In this document: positions 29,804 through 41,227 of the stretch, in pieces
How the letters are laid out: each line of letters starts with the position of its first letter
How positions within the stretch are numbered: position 1 is the stretch's first letter
DNA from: Actinoallomurus sp963799975
GTDB lineage: Bacteria > Actinomycetota > Actinomycetes > Streptosporangiales > Streptosporangiaceae
Direction of reading: 5' to 3'
Length of the DNA: 64,000 nucleotides
NCBI GenBank assembly: GCA_963799975.1
Contig: CAWCZF010000004.1
Location: 310,001-374,000 of the forward strand
Position numbers and translations under genes: made by a program
Notes under the pieces: generated by a model
The model's database searches: none
The model's input: the letters and a program-made list of their open reading frames with translations, nothing else
Told to the model about the DNA's origin: nothing

Positions 29804-30439
29804 TCACGATTCCTCGCGCCAGAGAGCGGCGCGAAAGCCGGAAGCGTCGTCCAATCGCTGCCACGCCGCGTGATTGAGTTCCGCAGAGCCGCATCGATTG
29901 TTCTTCAGTCGACCTTCCGCAGTGTGGCGATGAATTCGCAACTGCCAGGTCAAGGCACTGGCACATGACGAGATCATCGCCTCGAAGGCCTTACGCCACC
30001 ACCGGTTCCGGCCCGCACCCGCCATGGCATTCTCGTCCGCCACGTGCACATCCTCACGGCCGTCCGCGGTGGACCACACCTGCCACCAGCCCGGCGGCAG
30101 TTGCACCTTGCCAAAGGTGAATGCCCACACCATGTGCGCGACGATGACGCACAGGAGGACGGGCCGGTTCGGCCCGCGAACGGCGCGAGCGGCACGCCAG
30201 TAGAAGCTGAGCACGGTGAGCCAGGTCACGCCGACGAGAATGAGGACGACGGCGAATCCGGCGGTCATCAGGTATTCGACCAGGCCATGCGAAGCGCCGG
30301 CGATCGACGAAGAGACGGGCCGCGTCGCCTGCCTTCTGGAGAGCAGGCCGTCCAGGACCCACCCGCCCGCCAGGACGGCACCCGTCCAGCGCCATGGCCG
30401 CCACCCGGAACCCTTCTCTTCGGGAGGCTCCTTAGCCAT
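29804..30439 (-). CDS. Hypothetical membrane protein
   Basis: A 211-residue frame with three likely membrane segments: WTGAVLAGGWVLDGLL, LMTAGFAVVLILVGVTWLTV and PVLLCVIVAHMVWAFTFG. The C-terminal 90 residues are basic and Trp-rich. No family recognised. The codons look like coding sequence up to about residue 150; the last part is less certain and could be read-through after an indel. It lies 164 bases upstream of the lectin gene on the same strand. Confidence 0.55.
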   Translation of the reverse strand: MAKEPPEEKGSGWRPWRWTGAVLAGGWVLDGLLSRRQATRPVSSSIAGASHGLVEYLMTAGFAVVLILVGVTWLTVLSFYWRAARAVRGPNRPVLLCVIVAHMVWAFTFGKVQLPPGWWQVWSTADGREDVHVADENAMAGAGRNRWWRKAFEAMISSCASALTWQLRIHRHTAEGRLKNNRCGSAELNHAAWQRLDDASGFRAALWREES

Positions 30440-31043
30440 GGAGACCGCCGGAGTTGAAAATAAGCGGCGAATAGGGCACCATTTTCATTTATAGGACTCC
30501 TGTATCCGATCAGATACGACGGTCGGTGTTACGGAGGGGGCCACCCTGTCTCTCACCTCTAGCGCCAACTCGAGAAGAGCCAGGGTGGCCCGATTTATTT
30601 GTCGGCTCTTACGCCACGAATAGCCCCAGATCGACGCAATTCACAGGCGAGACCTCGCCCTCACGGCCCCCCGAGAGCATGGTCGGCCATCCCACAATGG
30701 TGACTTTCCGTGACATCGAGAGCGACCCCTCAACCGAGAGAGACCAGCCACCCGGTGGGCCACAGGCCGAACCACGTGCAGGTATTGGCACACAGTACCA
30801 AAGATGGGGGTTACATACACTTCACGGCGTGTCGACCTTTAAGTCCTAATGCACCGGTTACGGGCGGTGGAATCGCATCACGGAGAGTCCCGGCCGCACA
30901 CCGTACGACCGCCTACCGCTCGGACTTGATGAACGATCGATCATCGAACGATTGCGGCTGATCTCGGTCACTGACAGCCGTGAGAATCCGATTCGCAATC
31001 GGTCAGGTGCATCCGTCGACACATCTCGTCGAATGCCGAGAAC
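30440..31043. other. Intergenic region, AT-richer, no gene seen
   Basis: 604 bases without a credible reading frame on either strand. It is clearly less GC-rich than its surroundings and holds a long-stem hairpin at 30538-30591. It separates the membrane protein gene from the DoxX gene; both neighbours are on the minus strand, so the left part carries a promoter for 30439. Confidence 0.6.
30538..30591. terminator. Long-loop hairpin followed by T-rich stretch
   Basis: GGGCCACCCTG (30538-30548) and CAGGGTGGCCC (30581-30591) are perfectly complementary with a 32-base loop that can pair further (CTC/GAG). GATTTATTT follows on the plus strand. It could terminate or be the stem of a small RNA. Confidence 0.5.
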
Positions 31044-31427
31044 TCAGCCCCGCGACTCAGCCGATTTGTCCCGTGCGACGGCGAGTCCCCACATCACCAG
31101 CGGCGCCTGCAACGGCAGCCGCCCGTACGCCGCGGCGCGATAGGGCAGGGCGCGGCCGCGCCAGTCGTAGGCCATCTTCACGTTCGCCGGAAAGACGCCG
31201 ACGAACAGGCCGGTGGCCGCGAGCGCCCCGAGCCGCCGCGTACGCGGCACGAGAATCGCCGCCGCGCACCCCAGTTCGGCTACGCCGCTCCCGTACGTCC
31301 AGAGCCGAGGCGATCCCGGCAGCAACGCCGGGACGATCGCGTCGTACGGACGAGGTCGCAGGAAATGGGTCGCTCCGGCCCCGGCGAGAAGAGCCGCGAG
31401 CCCGAGCGCCGAACGACTGATCCTCAT
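31044..31427 (-). CDS. DoxX-like membrane protein
   Basis: A 127-residue four-helix membrane protein similar to DoxX/DUF417-type small integral proteins: SALGLAALLAGAGATHFL, LWTYGSGVAELGCAAAILV, RRLGALAATGLFVGVFPANV, PLQAPLVMWGLAVA. The block PANVKMAYDW is typical of the family. The precise function is unknown. ATG 31427 is chosen; the frame is open further upstream but crosses the GH92 terminator hairpin. Confidence 0.75.
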   Translation of the reverse strand: MRISRSALGLAALLAGAGATHFLRPRPYDAIVPALLPGSPRLWTYGSGVAELGCAAAILVPRTRRLGALAATGLFVGVFPANVKMAYDWRGRALPYRAAAYGRLPLQAPLVMWGLAVARDKSAESRG

Positions 31428-31450
31428 GACATGCCACCGTAAACCCCGAA

Positions 31451-31490
31451 GGGCCGCCCAGGACGCCGGCGCGGCGATCCTGGACGGCCC
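31451..31490 (-). terminator. Terminator hairpin after GH92 gene
   Basis: GGGCCGCCCAGGA (31451-31463) pairs with TCCTGGACGGCCC (31478-31490) with one mismatch and a 14-base loop. It lies 16 bases after the GH92 stop on the minus strand. Confidence 0.7.
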
Positions 31491-31505
31491 GATCATCGGC
31501 AGGGC

Positions 31506-34280
31506 TCAGCTAGGCAGCGTCCACTGCTGCGCCGCGGAGCCGTTGCAGGTGTAGATCTGCAACTGGGTGCCGTCCGTCGTACTGCTGTTCGGATCGTCCA
31601 GGCACTTCCCGGACTGCGGGTTGGTCAGCGACTTGGCCGACGCGCTGTAGGTCCACTGCTGCGCGCCCGTTCCATTGCAGTCATACAACTGGACCTTCGT
31701 GCCGTTCGCCGTACCGCTGTTGTTGACGTCCAGGCACTTGCCGAACGCGGTCAGCGTCCCGTCGCCGGGCACCGTCCACTTCTGCGCGTTGGTCCCGTTG
31801 CAGGTGTAGATCTGGATCGCCGTGCCGTTCGCCGTACCGCTGTTGCTGACGTCCACGCACTTCCCGGCGATCCCGGACGTGATCGGGCCGGACTTGCCGC
31901 CCGACGCGCCCGAGCCCGGGTAGGACGGCGGCGCGGAGGAGCGCCGCCGTCGCCCATGAGGTGTTGGCGGTCGTGCCAAGCGTCGATGCTGAGCGTGCCA
32001 CCGCTCGTCACCGCGGAGGGCGGCAGGTAGGCGTTGTTCCAGTTGGCGCCGTTCCAGGTCGCACTCTGCACGTACGGGGCGTTGGTCGCGGCGCCCGGGG
32101 CGTTGATCGTCAGCGTGTTCCCGGTGCTGAGCGTGATGACGACCTGGGTGAACTGCGGGCTGCCCAGCGCGAGGTCCGCCGTGCCCGGGCGTCTCGGGGA
32201 AGATCCCCATCGCCGACCAGACGTACCAGGCGCTCATCGTGCCGAGGTCGTCGTTGCCGACGCCCCAGCCCGTCGGGGAGTCCGGCCACAGCTGGTTCTG
32301 CACGTTGCGGATGACCGACTGCGTCTTCCACGGCTGGCCGACGTAGTCGTACTCCCAGGGCAGTTCGACGCTGGGCTCGTTGCCGAGGTCGGCGTGGTCG
32401 CCGCCGCTGCCGTTGTACGCGCCGAGCACGTGGTCCAGGTAGGAGACCATGCCCGCGTTGCCGCCCTTGGCGTCGGCCAGGCCGCGCACGTTGAACGGCA
32501 CCATGCCGGTGTACTGCCAGGACGTGCCCTCGACCATGTTGTCGCCGCTGGTCGGGCTGAACCCGCCGGCCCAGCCGCCGCTCGCCGTACGAGGCTGCAC
32601 GAAGCCGCTGGAGGTGTTGAGGACGTTCTTCCAGTCCTGGGCGCGATCGGCGAACTTCTTCTGGTTCGCGCTGTCGCCGAGCGCGCCCGCGAAGGCGCCG
32701 AGCGCGAAGTCGGCCGTGTTGTACTCCAGCGTCGTGGAGACCGACCCGTAGTAGTTGCAGCAGCCATAGGATCCGTCGCTCGGCAGATAGCCGATGCTGT
32801 CGAGGTAGCTCAGCCCGGGCCGTACGTTGTTGGCGACGGTGGCCTCGTGGACCATCGCGGTCTTGGCCGCGGCGGTGTCGAAGCCGCGCCCGCCGAACGC
32901 GTAGATGTCGGCGATGATCGAGTCGGCCGGGTCGCCGACCATGACGTAGGACTCGCCGTTGGCCTGCGCCCACTTGGGCAGCCGGGTGCTCTGCGCGTAG
33001 TCGTTGACCGCGGACTGTGCGACGTCGCTCGCCTGCGACGGCGCGACCATGCCGATCAGCTGTGCCTGACTGCGGTAGATGTCCCAGCCGGAGTAGTTCG
33101 CGTACTGGGCGTGGCCCGCGGCGACCGAGTGCACGGCGTTGTCGAAGCCCATGTACTGCCCGTTCGTGTCGCTGAACACGTTCGGGTGCAGCAACGCGTG
33201 GTACAGCGCCGTGTAGAAGACGTGCTGCTGCGCCGTGGTGCCGCCGGAGGTCTGGACCTTGCCGAGCACGGCGTTCCACGCGTTGTGCGCGGCGGTGCGC
33301 TTGCCGTCGAAGTCGAAGTTGGCGACCTCGGCGTCGCGGTTGGCCTTCGCGTTGGCATCGGAGGTGAAGCGAGATGCCGATCCGTGCGTTCACCACGTGG
33401 TTCGTGGTCGTGTTGAACGTCAGATACCCGCCGTTCGGTGCGGCGAGCGGCGCGGCCTGCGCCTGCTGGGTGCCGTGCAGCTTCGGCTTGCCGGGCTGCT
33501 CGGCCGCGTCCTTGGCGACCGACTTCGGCGTCGTACGCGCCGTGGACTTGGCCGCGAGGTCGTCTTCGCGCCGGCCTTGACCGCCGAGGAGAGCCAGGTG
33601 CCGGTCGTGAACGGCTGGTCGAAGGCGACCGAGAAGTGCAGCGTGTAGGTGTTGCCCGCGCCGCAGAAGTGGCCGCTGGTCACCGAGCCGACGACCTCGG
33701 TGTTGCTGACCACCTGCCAGTAGGTGGCGTAGTCGCCGTTCTGGCTGCCGGTGAGCTTGAACAGCAGGTTCGCCTGGGTCGTGGCGGGGAAGGTGAATCG
33801 CCCGATACCGCCGCGGGTCGTGGTGGTCAGCTCGGTCTTCACGCCGTTGCCGAGCGTCACGCCGTAGTAGCCGGGCGAGGCGGACTCGTTCGCGTGCGTG
33901 TACGACGAGCTCGCCGAGCCCGGGCTGCTGATCGCGCCGGTGGTCGGCATGATCGGGACGTCGCCGTACGCCCCGCAGCCGGGGCCGGCGATGTGGGTCA
34001 GGCTGAATCCGGTGATCGTTGGGCTGGTGTACACGTAGCCGCCGCCTTGCGCGCGGGAGGCGGTGTCGGGGCTCCACTGCGTCATGCCGAACGGCACGTC
34101 GGCGCCGGGGAAGTCATTCGCCCCGTTCGTGGTGCCGAGCAGCGGGTTGACGAGGGAGGCGGGATCGGAGACGAGGGGAGCGGCGGCGGTGGTCTGCGCG
34201 TACGCCTGGGCGGGGACGATCATCGCGGCGAGCAGCGTGCCGGCGGACACGAGCAGGCCGAGCGGACGGGGCAATGCCAT
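31506..34280 (-). CDS. Secreted GH92 alpha-1,2-mannosidase with ricin-type lectin domain (about five frameshifts)
   Basis: A secreted glycosidase of roughly 920 residues. The signal peptide (LLVSAGTLLAAMIVPAQAYA) leads into GH92 blocks VNPLLGTTNGANDFPGADVP, FGMTQWSPDT, GFSLTHIAGPGCGAYGDVP, then SGWDIYRSQAQLIGMV, YYGSVSTTLEYNTADFALG, GNEPSVELPWEYDYVGQPW and NDDLGTMSAWYVWSAMGIFP. The C-terminus is a ricin B-type trefoil with three GKCLD/QW repeats such as AQKWTVPGDG. GH92 enzymes trim alpha-mannosides with calcium. Frame changes fall near 33562, 33370, 32190, 31972 and 31945; continuity of all blocks argues for sequence errors. A mannan-degrading role fits with the nearby lectin gene. Confidence 0.9.
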
Positions 34281-34456
34281 GCGGATGCGCCCTTTCGCGG
34301 AGGGGAGACAGGGCTCATGACAACGTTGTCAGGAACTTCGTACGTCTCTTGCGGGAGCGCCGTCAAGGGATCTGTCAGCACCCGGCCACACGGCCGTCCA
34401 ATGCCGGTTCACGTACGCGTAGGCTGGCGAGGGGGAGCCGAAGGACGGAGCGAAGC

Positions 34457-35307
34457 ATGGGCATGATGATGGCCGTCAGCTTCACGCGTTACGGGCGGCT
34501 CTACTACCTCGACCCAGGGCAGCACTCGCCCAAGGTCGGCGACAAGGTGCTCGTGCCCACCGAATCCGGCGCCGAGGTCGCCGAGTGCATCTGGGCGCCG
34601 CAGTACGTCTCCGAGGACGTCGAGCGGCCTGCCGGTCTGCGAGGGCATCGCCGGCGAGGAGCATCTGGCACGCGACGAGGCCAACCGGCGGCGGCGCGCG
34701 GAGTCCCGCTCGATCGCCAAGACGACTGATCCGCAAGCACGAGCTGCCGATGAAGGTGATCGGCGTCGACTACCTCGACGCCGACAACGTCTTCCGCGTC
34801 TACTTCTCCGCGCCCCACCGCGTCGACTTTCGCGCCCTGGTCCGCGACCTGGCCCGGTCGATGAAGGCACGCGTCGAGCTGCGCCAGGTCGGCCCGCGCG
34901 ACGAGGCGCGCCTGCAGGGCGGCATCGGCCCGTGCGGCCGCGACCTGTGCTGCGCGACGTTCCTGAAGGACTTCGAGCCGGTGTCCGTACGCATGGCCAA
35001 GGAGCAGGACCTGCCGGTCAACCCCCTGCGCATCGCCGGCGCGTGCGGGCGGCTGATGTGCTGCCTGAAGTACGAGCACCCGCTCTACGTCGAGGCGCAC
35101 GACCGCATGCCCAAGCTCGGCGAACGCGTCGGCACCCCCGCCGGCAACGGCCAGGTCGTCGGCCGCAACGTCCCGTCCGACACCGTCAGCGTACGGCTGG
35201 ACGGCGGCCGAAAATGCGCCTGCCCGGTAGCCTCGGTCTGCGGGCCGCGCCAGCAGCACGACGAACACTACGACGACAATCAGGATGACTCGCCGGACGC
35301 TGGGTAA
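34457..35307 (+). CDS. PSP1/RicT-like protein (two frameshifts)
   Basis: About 282 residues of the PSP1 C-terminal-domain family, related to Bacillus RicT (YaaT), which works in RNA processing and phosphorelay control. It starts MGMMMAVSFTRYGRLYYLDP, and has VPTESGAEVAECIWAPQ, APHRVDFRALVRDLARSMK and the cysteine-rich GGIGPCGRDLCCATFL with GACGRLMCCLKYEHPLY, likely Fe-S or metal ligands. Two single-base insertions at about 34622 (GTCGAGC for GTCAGC) and 34722 split it into three frames. ATG 34457 follows GGAG. In actinomycetes this gene normally sits upstream of a tripeptidyl peptidase gene, as here. Confidence 0.9.
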
Positions 35308-35373
35308 CGATGGGTTCGCAGGCAGCAAGCGTAGGCTGCCTCCGAAAACATCGGCGACAAGAACGGTAACGGC

Positions 35374-36885
35374 GTGAAAAAGTTTCGTACGGTGACCGGG
35401 CTGGCGGTTGCCGCCTTCGTGGCGGCGGCCTGCACGGGGACCCCGAATTCCAAGGCCGCCCCGTCGCCGTCGGCGCTGACCGGCGTCGCACGCTACTACG
35501 CGCAACGCCTCTCCTGGCACGACTGCGGCGACGGCTTCCAGTGCGGAACGATCCACATGCCGCTCGACTACAACCGCCCGGACGTCAACCGCATCGCGAT
35601 GTCGGTCATCCGCCTGCCGGCCGAGGGCCCGCGCAAGGGCTCGCTGCTGATCAACCCGGGCGGCCCGGGCGGCTCAGGCGTCCAGTTCGTCCGCGACGCG
35701 GCCCGCCAGTACGGCGCCGACCTGCGCAAGAACTTCGACCTCGTCGGCTTCGACCCGCGCGGCGTCAACCAGACCAAGCCCGCCGTACGCTGCCTGACGA
35801 GCAAGCAGCTCGACCGGTTCTTCGCCACCGACACCTCGCCGGACCGACCGGGCCGGAATCAATGACCTGGTCAAGGTCAGCCGAGGGCTGGGCGGACGAC
35901 TGCCGCACCCGCATCCCGTCGCTGCTCCCGTACGTCGGCACGATCAGCGCCGCCAAGGACATGGACATCCTCCGCGCCGCCGTCGGCGACCCGGGCATGA
36001 CGTACTACGGCGCGTCGTACGGCACGTACCTGGGCGCGTACTACGCCGAACTCTTCCCCCGCCGCATCCGCGCCATGGTCCTCGACGGCGCCGTGGACCC
36101 GAAGCTGACGGGCGACGCGGTCAACATCGAACAGGCCAAGGGCTTCGACACGGCCGTACACTCGTTCGCCGCCGACTGCGTGAAGGTCGCCGACTGCCCG
36201 CTGGGCAACGGCACGACACGCGGAGCGCTGCTGCGCCTGCAACGCCTGTTCGCCCAGACGGAGAAGAAGCCGCTGAAGAACAACCTCGGCGACGGCCGCC
36301 AGGTCGAACGCATCCATGATCGAGTTGGGCGTGGCGTCGGCGCTGTACAACAAGCAGACGTGGCCGGTCCTGCGGCTGGCGCTGAAGAGCGCCATCGACC
36401 AGAGCGACGGCACGACATTGATGCGCCTGGGCGACCTGCTGGTGGAGCGCAACAAGGACGGCACATACTCCAACCAGAGCGAGGCCAACATGGCCATCAA
36501 CTGCGTGGACAAGCCGTACGCACGGACCCTCGGCCCGTGGAAGGAAGAGGCCGCCAAGGCCAAGCAGGTAGCCCCGATCTTCGGCGAGTTCGTGGTGTGG
36601 GGCACCCTGCCGTGCGCGTACTGGCCGGTGGAGAGCCGAGAAAAACCCCGCCCCCTGCACGCGGACGGCGCCAAGCCGATCCTGGTGGTAGGCACGACCC
36701 GCGACCCGGCAACCCCGTACAAGTGGGCCCAGAACCTGGCCGCCGAACTCCGCTCGGGCGTCCTCCTTAGCCTGGACGGAGACGGCCACACGGCGTACCT
36801 GCAGGGCAACCCCTGCATCACGAGCGCCGTCGACCACTATCTGATCACGGCGGCTCCCCCCAGGAAGAACACCCTGTGCCACTGA
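35374..36885 (+). CDS. Secreted alpha/beta-hydrolase, tripeptidyl aminopeptidase-like (several frameshifts)
   Basis: About 500 residues of the S33/TAP-like hydrolase family. The N-terminus VTGLAVAAFVAAACTGTP looks like a lipoprotein signal with Cys at about residue 20. LLINPGGPGGSGVQF and FDLVGFDPRG form the oxyanion side, the nucleophile elbow is YYGASYGTYLG, the acid TTRDPATPY and the His DGDGHTAYLQGNPC. Two indels near 35858 and 35880 and one near 36303 (GTCGAAC for GTCAAC) break the frame. The enzyme probably trims peptides at the cell surface. GTG 35374 is the start. It ends 67 bases before tRNA-Thr. Confidence 0.9.
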
Positions 36886-36952
36886 GCCCGGTTGTGCGAG
36901 GAGTGGACCGGAACCGGTAGACTTCGGGGCGCGCCGCATCTTGGTGCGGCCG

Positions 36953-37025
36953 GCCGCCTTAGCTCAGTCGGTAGAGCGATTCACTCGTAATGAATAGGTC
37001 ATCGGTTCGATTCCGATAGGCGGCT
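36953..37025 (+). tRNA. tRNA-Thr (anticodon CGU)
   Basis: A complete cloverleaf of 73 bases: acceptor GCCGCCT/AGGCGGC, D-arm GCTC..GAGC, anticodon stem ATTCA/TGAAT with loop CTCGTAA (anticodon CGT), T-arm ATCGG-TTCGATT-CCGAT. CCA is not encoded. The 3' part from the anticodon stem on is duplicated at 54724-54769, so it is the attachment site of the integrated element; the gene stays intact because the element supplies the 3' end. Confidence 0.97.
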
Positions 37026-37026
37026 C
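36981..37026 (+). repeat. attL of the integrative element (46-bp direct repeat)
   Basis: These 46 bases, from TCACTCGTAATG to AGGCGGCTC, are identical to 54724-54769; bases on both sides differ. They cover the anticodon stem-loop through the 3' end of tRNA-Thr. This is the classical core of a tyrosine-integrase site in an actinomycete element. Confidence 0.96.
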
Positions 37027-37034
37027 CCAGCTCA

Positions 37035-37067
37035 AAGGCCCCCTCCGATCTTCGGAGAGGGCCTTTT
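37035..37067 (+). terminator. Terminator after tRNA-Thr / integrase
   Basis: AAGGCCCCCTCCGA and TCGGAGAGGGCCTT pair with one mismatch around a three-base loop and are followed by TT. It lies inside the element between the tRNA and the integrase stop, so it can serve both strands. Confidence 0.8.
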
Positions 37068-37085
37068 GCTAACGCTCTTGCTAAC
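37068..37085 (+). repeat. Putative integrase arm-site pair (attL side)
   Basis: GCTAAC occurs at 37068-37073 and 37080-37085, 12 bases apart, 42 bases inside the element from the att core. The same pair with the same spacing is found on the attR side at 54612-54629, which suggests arm-type integrase sites. Confidence 0.6.
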
Positions 37086-37093
37086 AGGCGCGT

Positions 37094-38329
37094 CTACGCC
37101 GCCGTGATGGCCTTCGCGAAGACGTCCGCAGCAGCGGTCTCGGCGGATCGGATCACGTGGGCGTACACCCTCAAGGTGATGGCCGGGTCACCGTGCCCGA
37201 GCCTTGCGGCGACGACGTGGACCGGGACTCCGGCCAGGAGGAGCGTCGTGGCGTGGATGTGGCGCAGGTCGTGCAGGCGTGCGTACGGCAGCAGTTCCGC
37301 CGGAGGCTCCCCCTCCTTCGGGTCGTTGTGCGCGTTGATGAGCTTGCGTGGAAGCGCCGTCACGGTGTCCGGGTAAATCGGGTCGCCCCAGCTCGTTGCG
37401 AAGACGTGGCCGTCCTTTTCGCCCCGCCACGATTCACCGGCGAGGAGCTTGTCAGCCGACTGCGTCTTGTGGTGCTCGCGAAGAACGGTGACCGTCTCCT
37501 CATCGATGCTGACGATGCGTTTTCTTCCGCTCTTTGTCGTCCCTTCCAGCCTCTCCCCCTCGACCACGCCTGCCGAGCCCGTGATGGTGATCTGCTTGCC
37601 GTCCAGGTCGACGTCGTTCCAGCGGAGATTGAGCAGTTCGCCCCGTCGCGCGCCCGTGTAGGCGGCCACATGGAAGAAGGCGAACAGCCGATGACGTCGC
37701 GCGATGGACAGAAAGGTCCTTAGCTCGGCAGGCGTCCAGACGGTCCCGGGCTCCGCCGCGCGAACACGTGGCCGCTTCGCCCGCTCGACCGGTGAGGTGT
37801 CGATGAGCTGATCGACTACGACCGCGTCACGGAACGCACGGCGAAGGATCGCGTGCGTGTGCACGACGGTCGCCACCGCGAGTGGTCCTCCGTTCCGGCC
37901 GCCTCCCTTGAGGAGGTCCAGGTAGAGCTTGGTGATGGCGGAGGGGCGGACGGCCTGGAGCTTCAGGCCGCCGATGTACGGATTGACGTAGAGCCGGATG
38001 CCCTTGCGGTAGTCCTCAAGCGTCCCCGGCTTGATCTCCATGGCGTGGCTGTCGAGCCACTGGCCGAGGTACTCGGCGACAGTGATCTCATTCCGGTCGA
38101 TGTACTCGCCGCGGCGTGCCTTGACGCGCGCTTCGTCGCGGGCGGCCTTGGCTTCCTCCTCGCTGGGGAACCCGCCCACCCAACGCGGACGGCTCGCGCC
38201 GGTCTCGGGGTCCTTGACGCGGATGACGTAGGACCAGGTGTTGCCGCGCTTCATGACGCCGTCGCGAAGCTTGGGCTTGCTCTTCCTGGTCCGCTTGCGG
38301 TTGTTCGGTCCTTCGGGGGTCGTGGTCAT
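37094..38329 (-). CDS. int: Tyrosine site-specific integrase
   Basis: A 411-residue tyrosine recombinase that integrates and excises the element at tRNA-Thr. After a basic N-terminus come the AP2-like arm-binding region (VMKRGNTWSYVIRV), the core-binding SAM-like domain (VAEYLGQWLDSHAMEIKP) and the catalytic domain with Arg in YTGARRGELLNLRW, HxxR in LHDLRHIHATTLL, the late His in RLGHGDPAI and Tyr in LRVYAHVIRS. It ends 68 bases from the attL core. ATG 38329 overlaps the xis stop by one base (TGATG). The frame is clean. Confidence 0.96.
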   Translation of the reverse strand: MTTTPEGPNNRKRTRKSKPKLRDGVMKRGNTWSYVIRVKDPETGASRPRWVGGFPSEEEAKAARDEARVKARRGEYIDRNEITVAEYLGQWLDSHAMEIKPGTLEDYRKGIRLYVNPYIGGLKLQAVRPSAITKLYLDLLKGGGRNGGPLAVATVVHTHAILRRAFRDAVVVDQLIDTSPVERAKRPRVRAAEPGTVWTPAELRTFLSIARRHRLFAFFHVAAYTGARRGELLNLRWNDVDLDGKQITITGSAGVVEGERLEGTTKSGRKRIVSIDEETVTVLREHHKTQSADKLLAGESWRGEKDGHVFATSWGDPIYPDTVTALPRKLINAHNDPKEGEPPAELLPYARLHDLRHIHATTLLLAGVPVHVVAARLGHGDPAITLRVYAHVIRSAETAAADVFAKAITAA

Positions 38330-38504
38330 CAGGCGGCCTCTTCCATGAGCTGGTCGATGTAGGAGGTGAGTGCGCGGTAGGGCACGCGGCGTGAGCCACC
38401 GATGCGGAGTGAGGCGATGGCGCCGGCCTTGATGAGCTCGTAGAGCTTGCTGCGGGAGATGCCGAGCGCGGCGGCGGCTTCGGGCACGGTGAGCAGGAGC
38501 TTCG

Positions 38505-38508
<4 letters not shown>
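38329..38508 (-). CDS. xis: Excisionase, MerR-type small HTH protein
   Basis: A 59-residue excisionase-family protein with a winged helix: LLTVPEAAAALGISRSKLYE and LIKAGAIASLRIGGSRRVPY. It is too small for most gene finders. Position between rep and int, with one-base (TGATG) overlap to int and ATGA overlap with the rep gene, is the standard AICE order. It would bend att DNA and direct excision. Confidence 0.92.
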
Positions 38509-39907
<1,399 letters not shown>

Positions 39908-40003
39908 GATTGACCGGTCTCCTGTCGTTGTGAAGCGGTGGAGATGGCCCCCGACGTGGCGCGGAACTTGGCGGTTGTGCGGCCACGCCGGGGGCGCAGG
40001 GCG

Positions 40004-40132
40004 TCAGCAGAAGCCGAGGCCCTCGCAGTGCTCGCAGGTCCGGCCGTAGGAGTCGAGTCCTCCGCCGCCGCAGTGGCAGCACTGGTAGGTCTCGATGGGC
40101 GGGACGTGGGCGGGTCGCGGGTCGGTACTCAT
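40004..40132 (-). CDS. 42-residue double-CxxC protein
   Basis: A very small protein, MSTDPRPAHVPPIETYQCC continuing with HCGGGGLDSYGRTCEHCEG and LGFC. The two C-x2-C pairs (CCHC and CEHC) with glycines between look like a zinc ribbon of the DnaJ type. It starts at ATG 40132 that shares one base with the stop of the next gene upstream (TGATG), so it is translated by coupling. Similar tiny cysteine proteins occur in AICE backbones. Function unknown. Confidence 0.8.
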   Translation of the reverse strand: MSTDPRPAHVPPIETYQCCHCGGGGLDSYGRTCEHCEGLGFC

Positions 40133-40497
40133 CAGGCGGCAGCGGCCTCGTGCTCGAAGGTCGGGGCGTAGGTCATGAGCGCCTGATGGGCGGCTCGGCG
40201 GCGCGCGGGGATGTGAACGGCGCTGTAGGTGATCCGGCCGAAGGTCTTGGCGACCGTGTAGTGGCCGCCGTCCGCGGTGTCGTCGGTGACGGTCTCGCCG
40301 AGTGCGGCGGCGATGGTGTCGATCTCGGCCCGCTCGGTCGCGTCGTCTTCGCTGCGGGCGAAGACGGTGTAGTCCTCTCCGAACTCGCGGACGGGGACAC
40401 CGGGGTTGGCCTCAAGGAAGTCGGCCAGGGCGCGGAGGCCGGCGATGGTCTGGGTACGGGCGAACAGGTCATCGGGGAAGATCGGCTGTGTGGTCAT
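40132..40497 (-). CDS. AICE backbone hypothetical protein
   Basis: A 121-residue intact protein starting MTTQPIFPDDLFARTQTIAG. It has an N-terminal helix LRALADFLEANPGVPVREFG, acidic middle and DGGHYTVAKTFGRITYSAV, a pattern seen in conserved element proteins of unknown role. It is coupled downstream to the 42-residue cysteine protein and follows the DUF2637 gene by nine bases. Confidence 0.8.
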   Translation of the reverse strand: MTTQPIFPDDLFARTQTIAGLRALADFLEANPGVPVREFGEDYTVFARSEDDATERAEIDTIAAALGETVTDDTADGGHYTVAKTFGRITYSAVHIPARRRAAHQALMTYAPTFEHEAAAA

Positions 40498-40506
40498 CTG
40501 GTTCCT

Positions 40507-41227
40507 TCAGGCGGTTCGGATTTGGCGGAGCAGGTCGGAGGCGAGTTGGTTGGAGACGCCGAGGCGGGCGCGTAGGGCGTCGCGGGTGATCGGCCGTCCG
40601 TGGTGGCTCTGGTGTTCGTCGGCGACCCGGCGGGCGAAGGTGAGGAGTTCGGCCGCCGGGTGCCGGGACGCGGCGCGTCGTCGGCGCCGCTTGATCGTCC
40701 GCATCGTTTCGTCGCCTGCTCGGCCGCGTCGTCCTGCTCGTCCGCTTGGTCGTCCTGCTCGTCCGGGACGGGGATGGGGGCCGGGGACGGCCGTCCGAAG
40801 GAGGGCGGGACGGGGGACGATGCCGCCGTGGTGGTGGCCGGGGTGCGGCCGGTGGAGCGGCGTTCGAGCATCGAGACGGCGACGAGGAAGGCACCGGCCG
40901 GGGTGCCGGCGGTGAGCCATCCCCAGGTGGTCGGCTGGGCTTGGTCGAGGTTGGCGGCCAGGGACAGGACGATGCCGCCGACCAGGACGAGCGTGGGCCA
41001 GGACAGCCCGCGTACGGCCGGTGGGTACGTTTGTCGCGTTGGCGTTCGCGTGCGGCCATGACGCAGGTCAGGTCGATGCAGATGGCGATGGCCCAGGCCA
41101 TCCAGCCGTGTTGTCCGTGCTGGTCGGCGGTGTCGCGGATGTGGGTGAACGATCCAGCGGCGGCGATCGAGGCCAGGACGAGCATCGGCCCGGAGTCCGC
41201 GGCGATCTCGGCCAGGCGGGGCAGCAT
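40507..41227 (-). CDS. DUF2637 membrane protein (frameshifted)
   Basis: About 240 residues. The N-terminal DUF2637 domain has membrane segments GPMLVLASIAAAGSFTHI, GWMAWAIAICIDLTCVMAA and, after a frame change near 41018, PTLVLVGGIVLSLAANLDQ and GTPAGAFLVAVSML. A polar linker follows, then a C-terminal helix-turn-helix-like end GRPITRDALRARLGVSNQLA in another frame. Such proteins in AICEs are thought to help plasmid spread (SpdB-like); this is inference from context. ATG 41227 overlaps the previous stop (TGATG). Confidence 0.75.
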
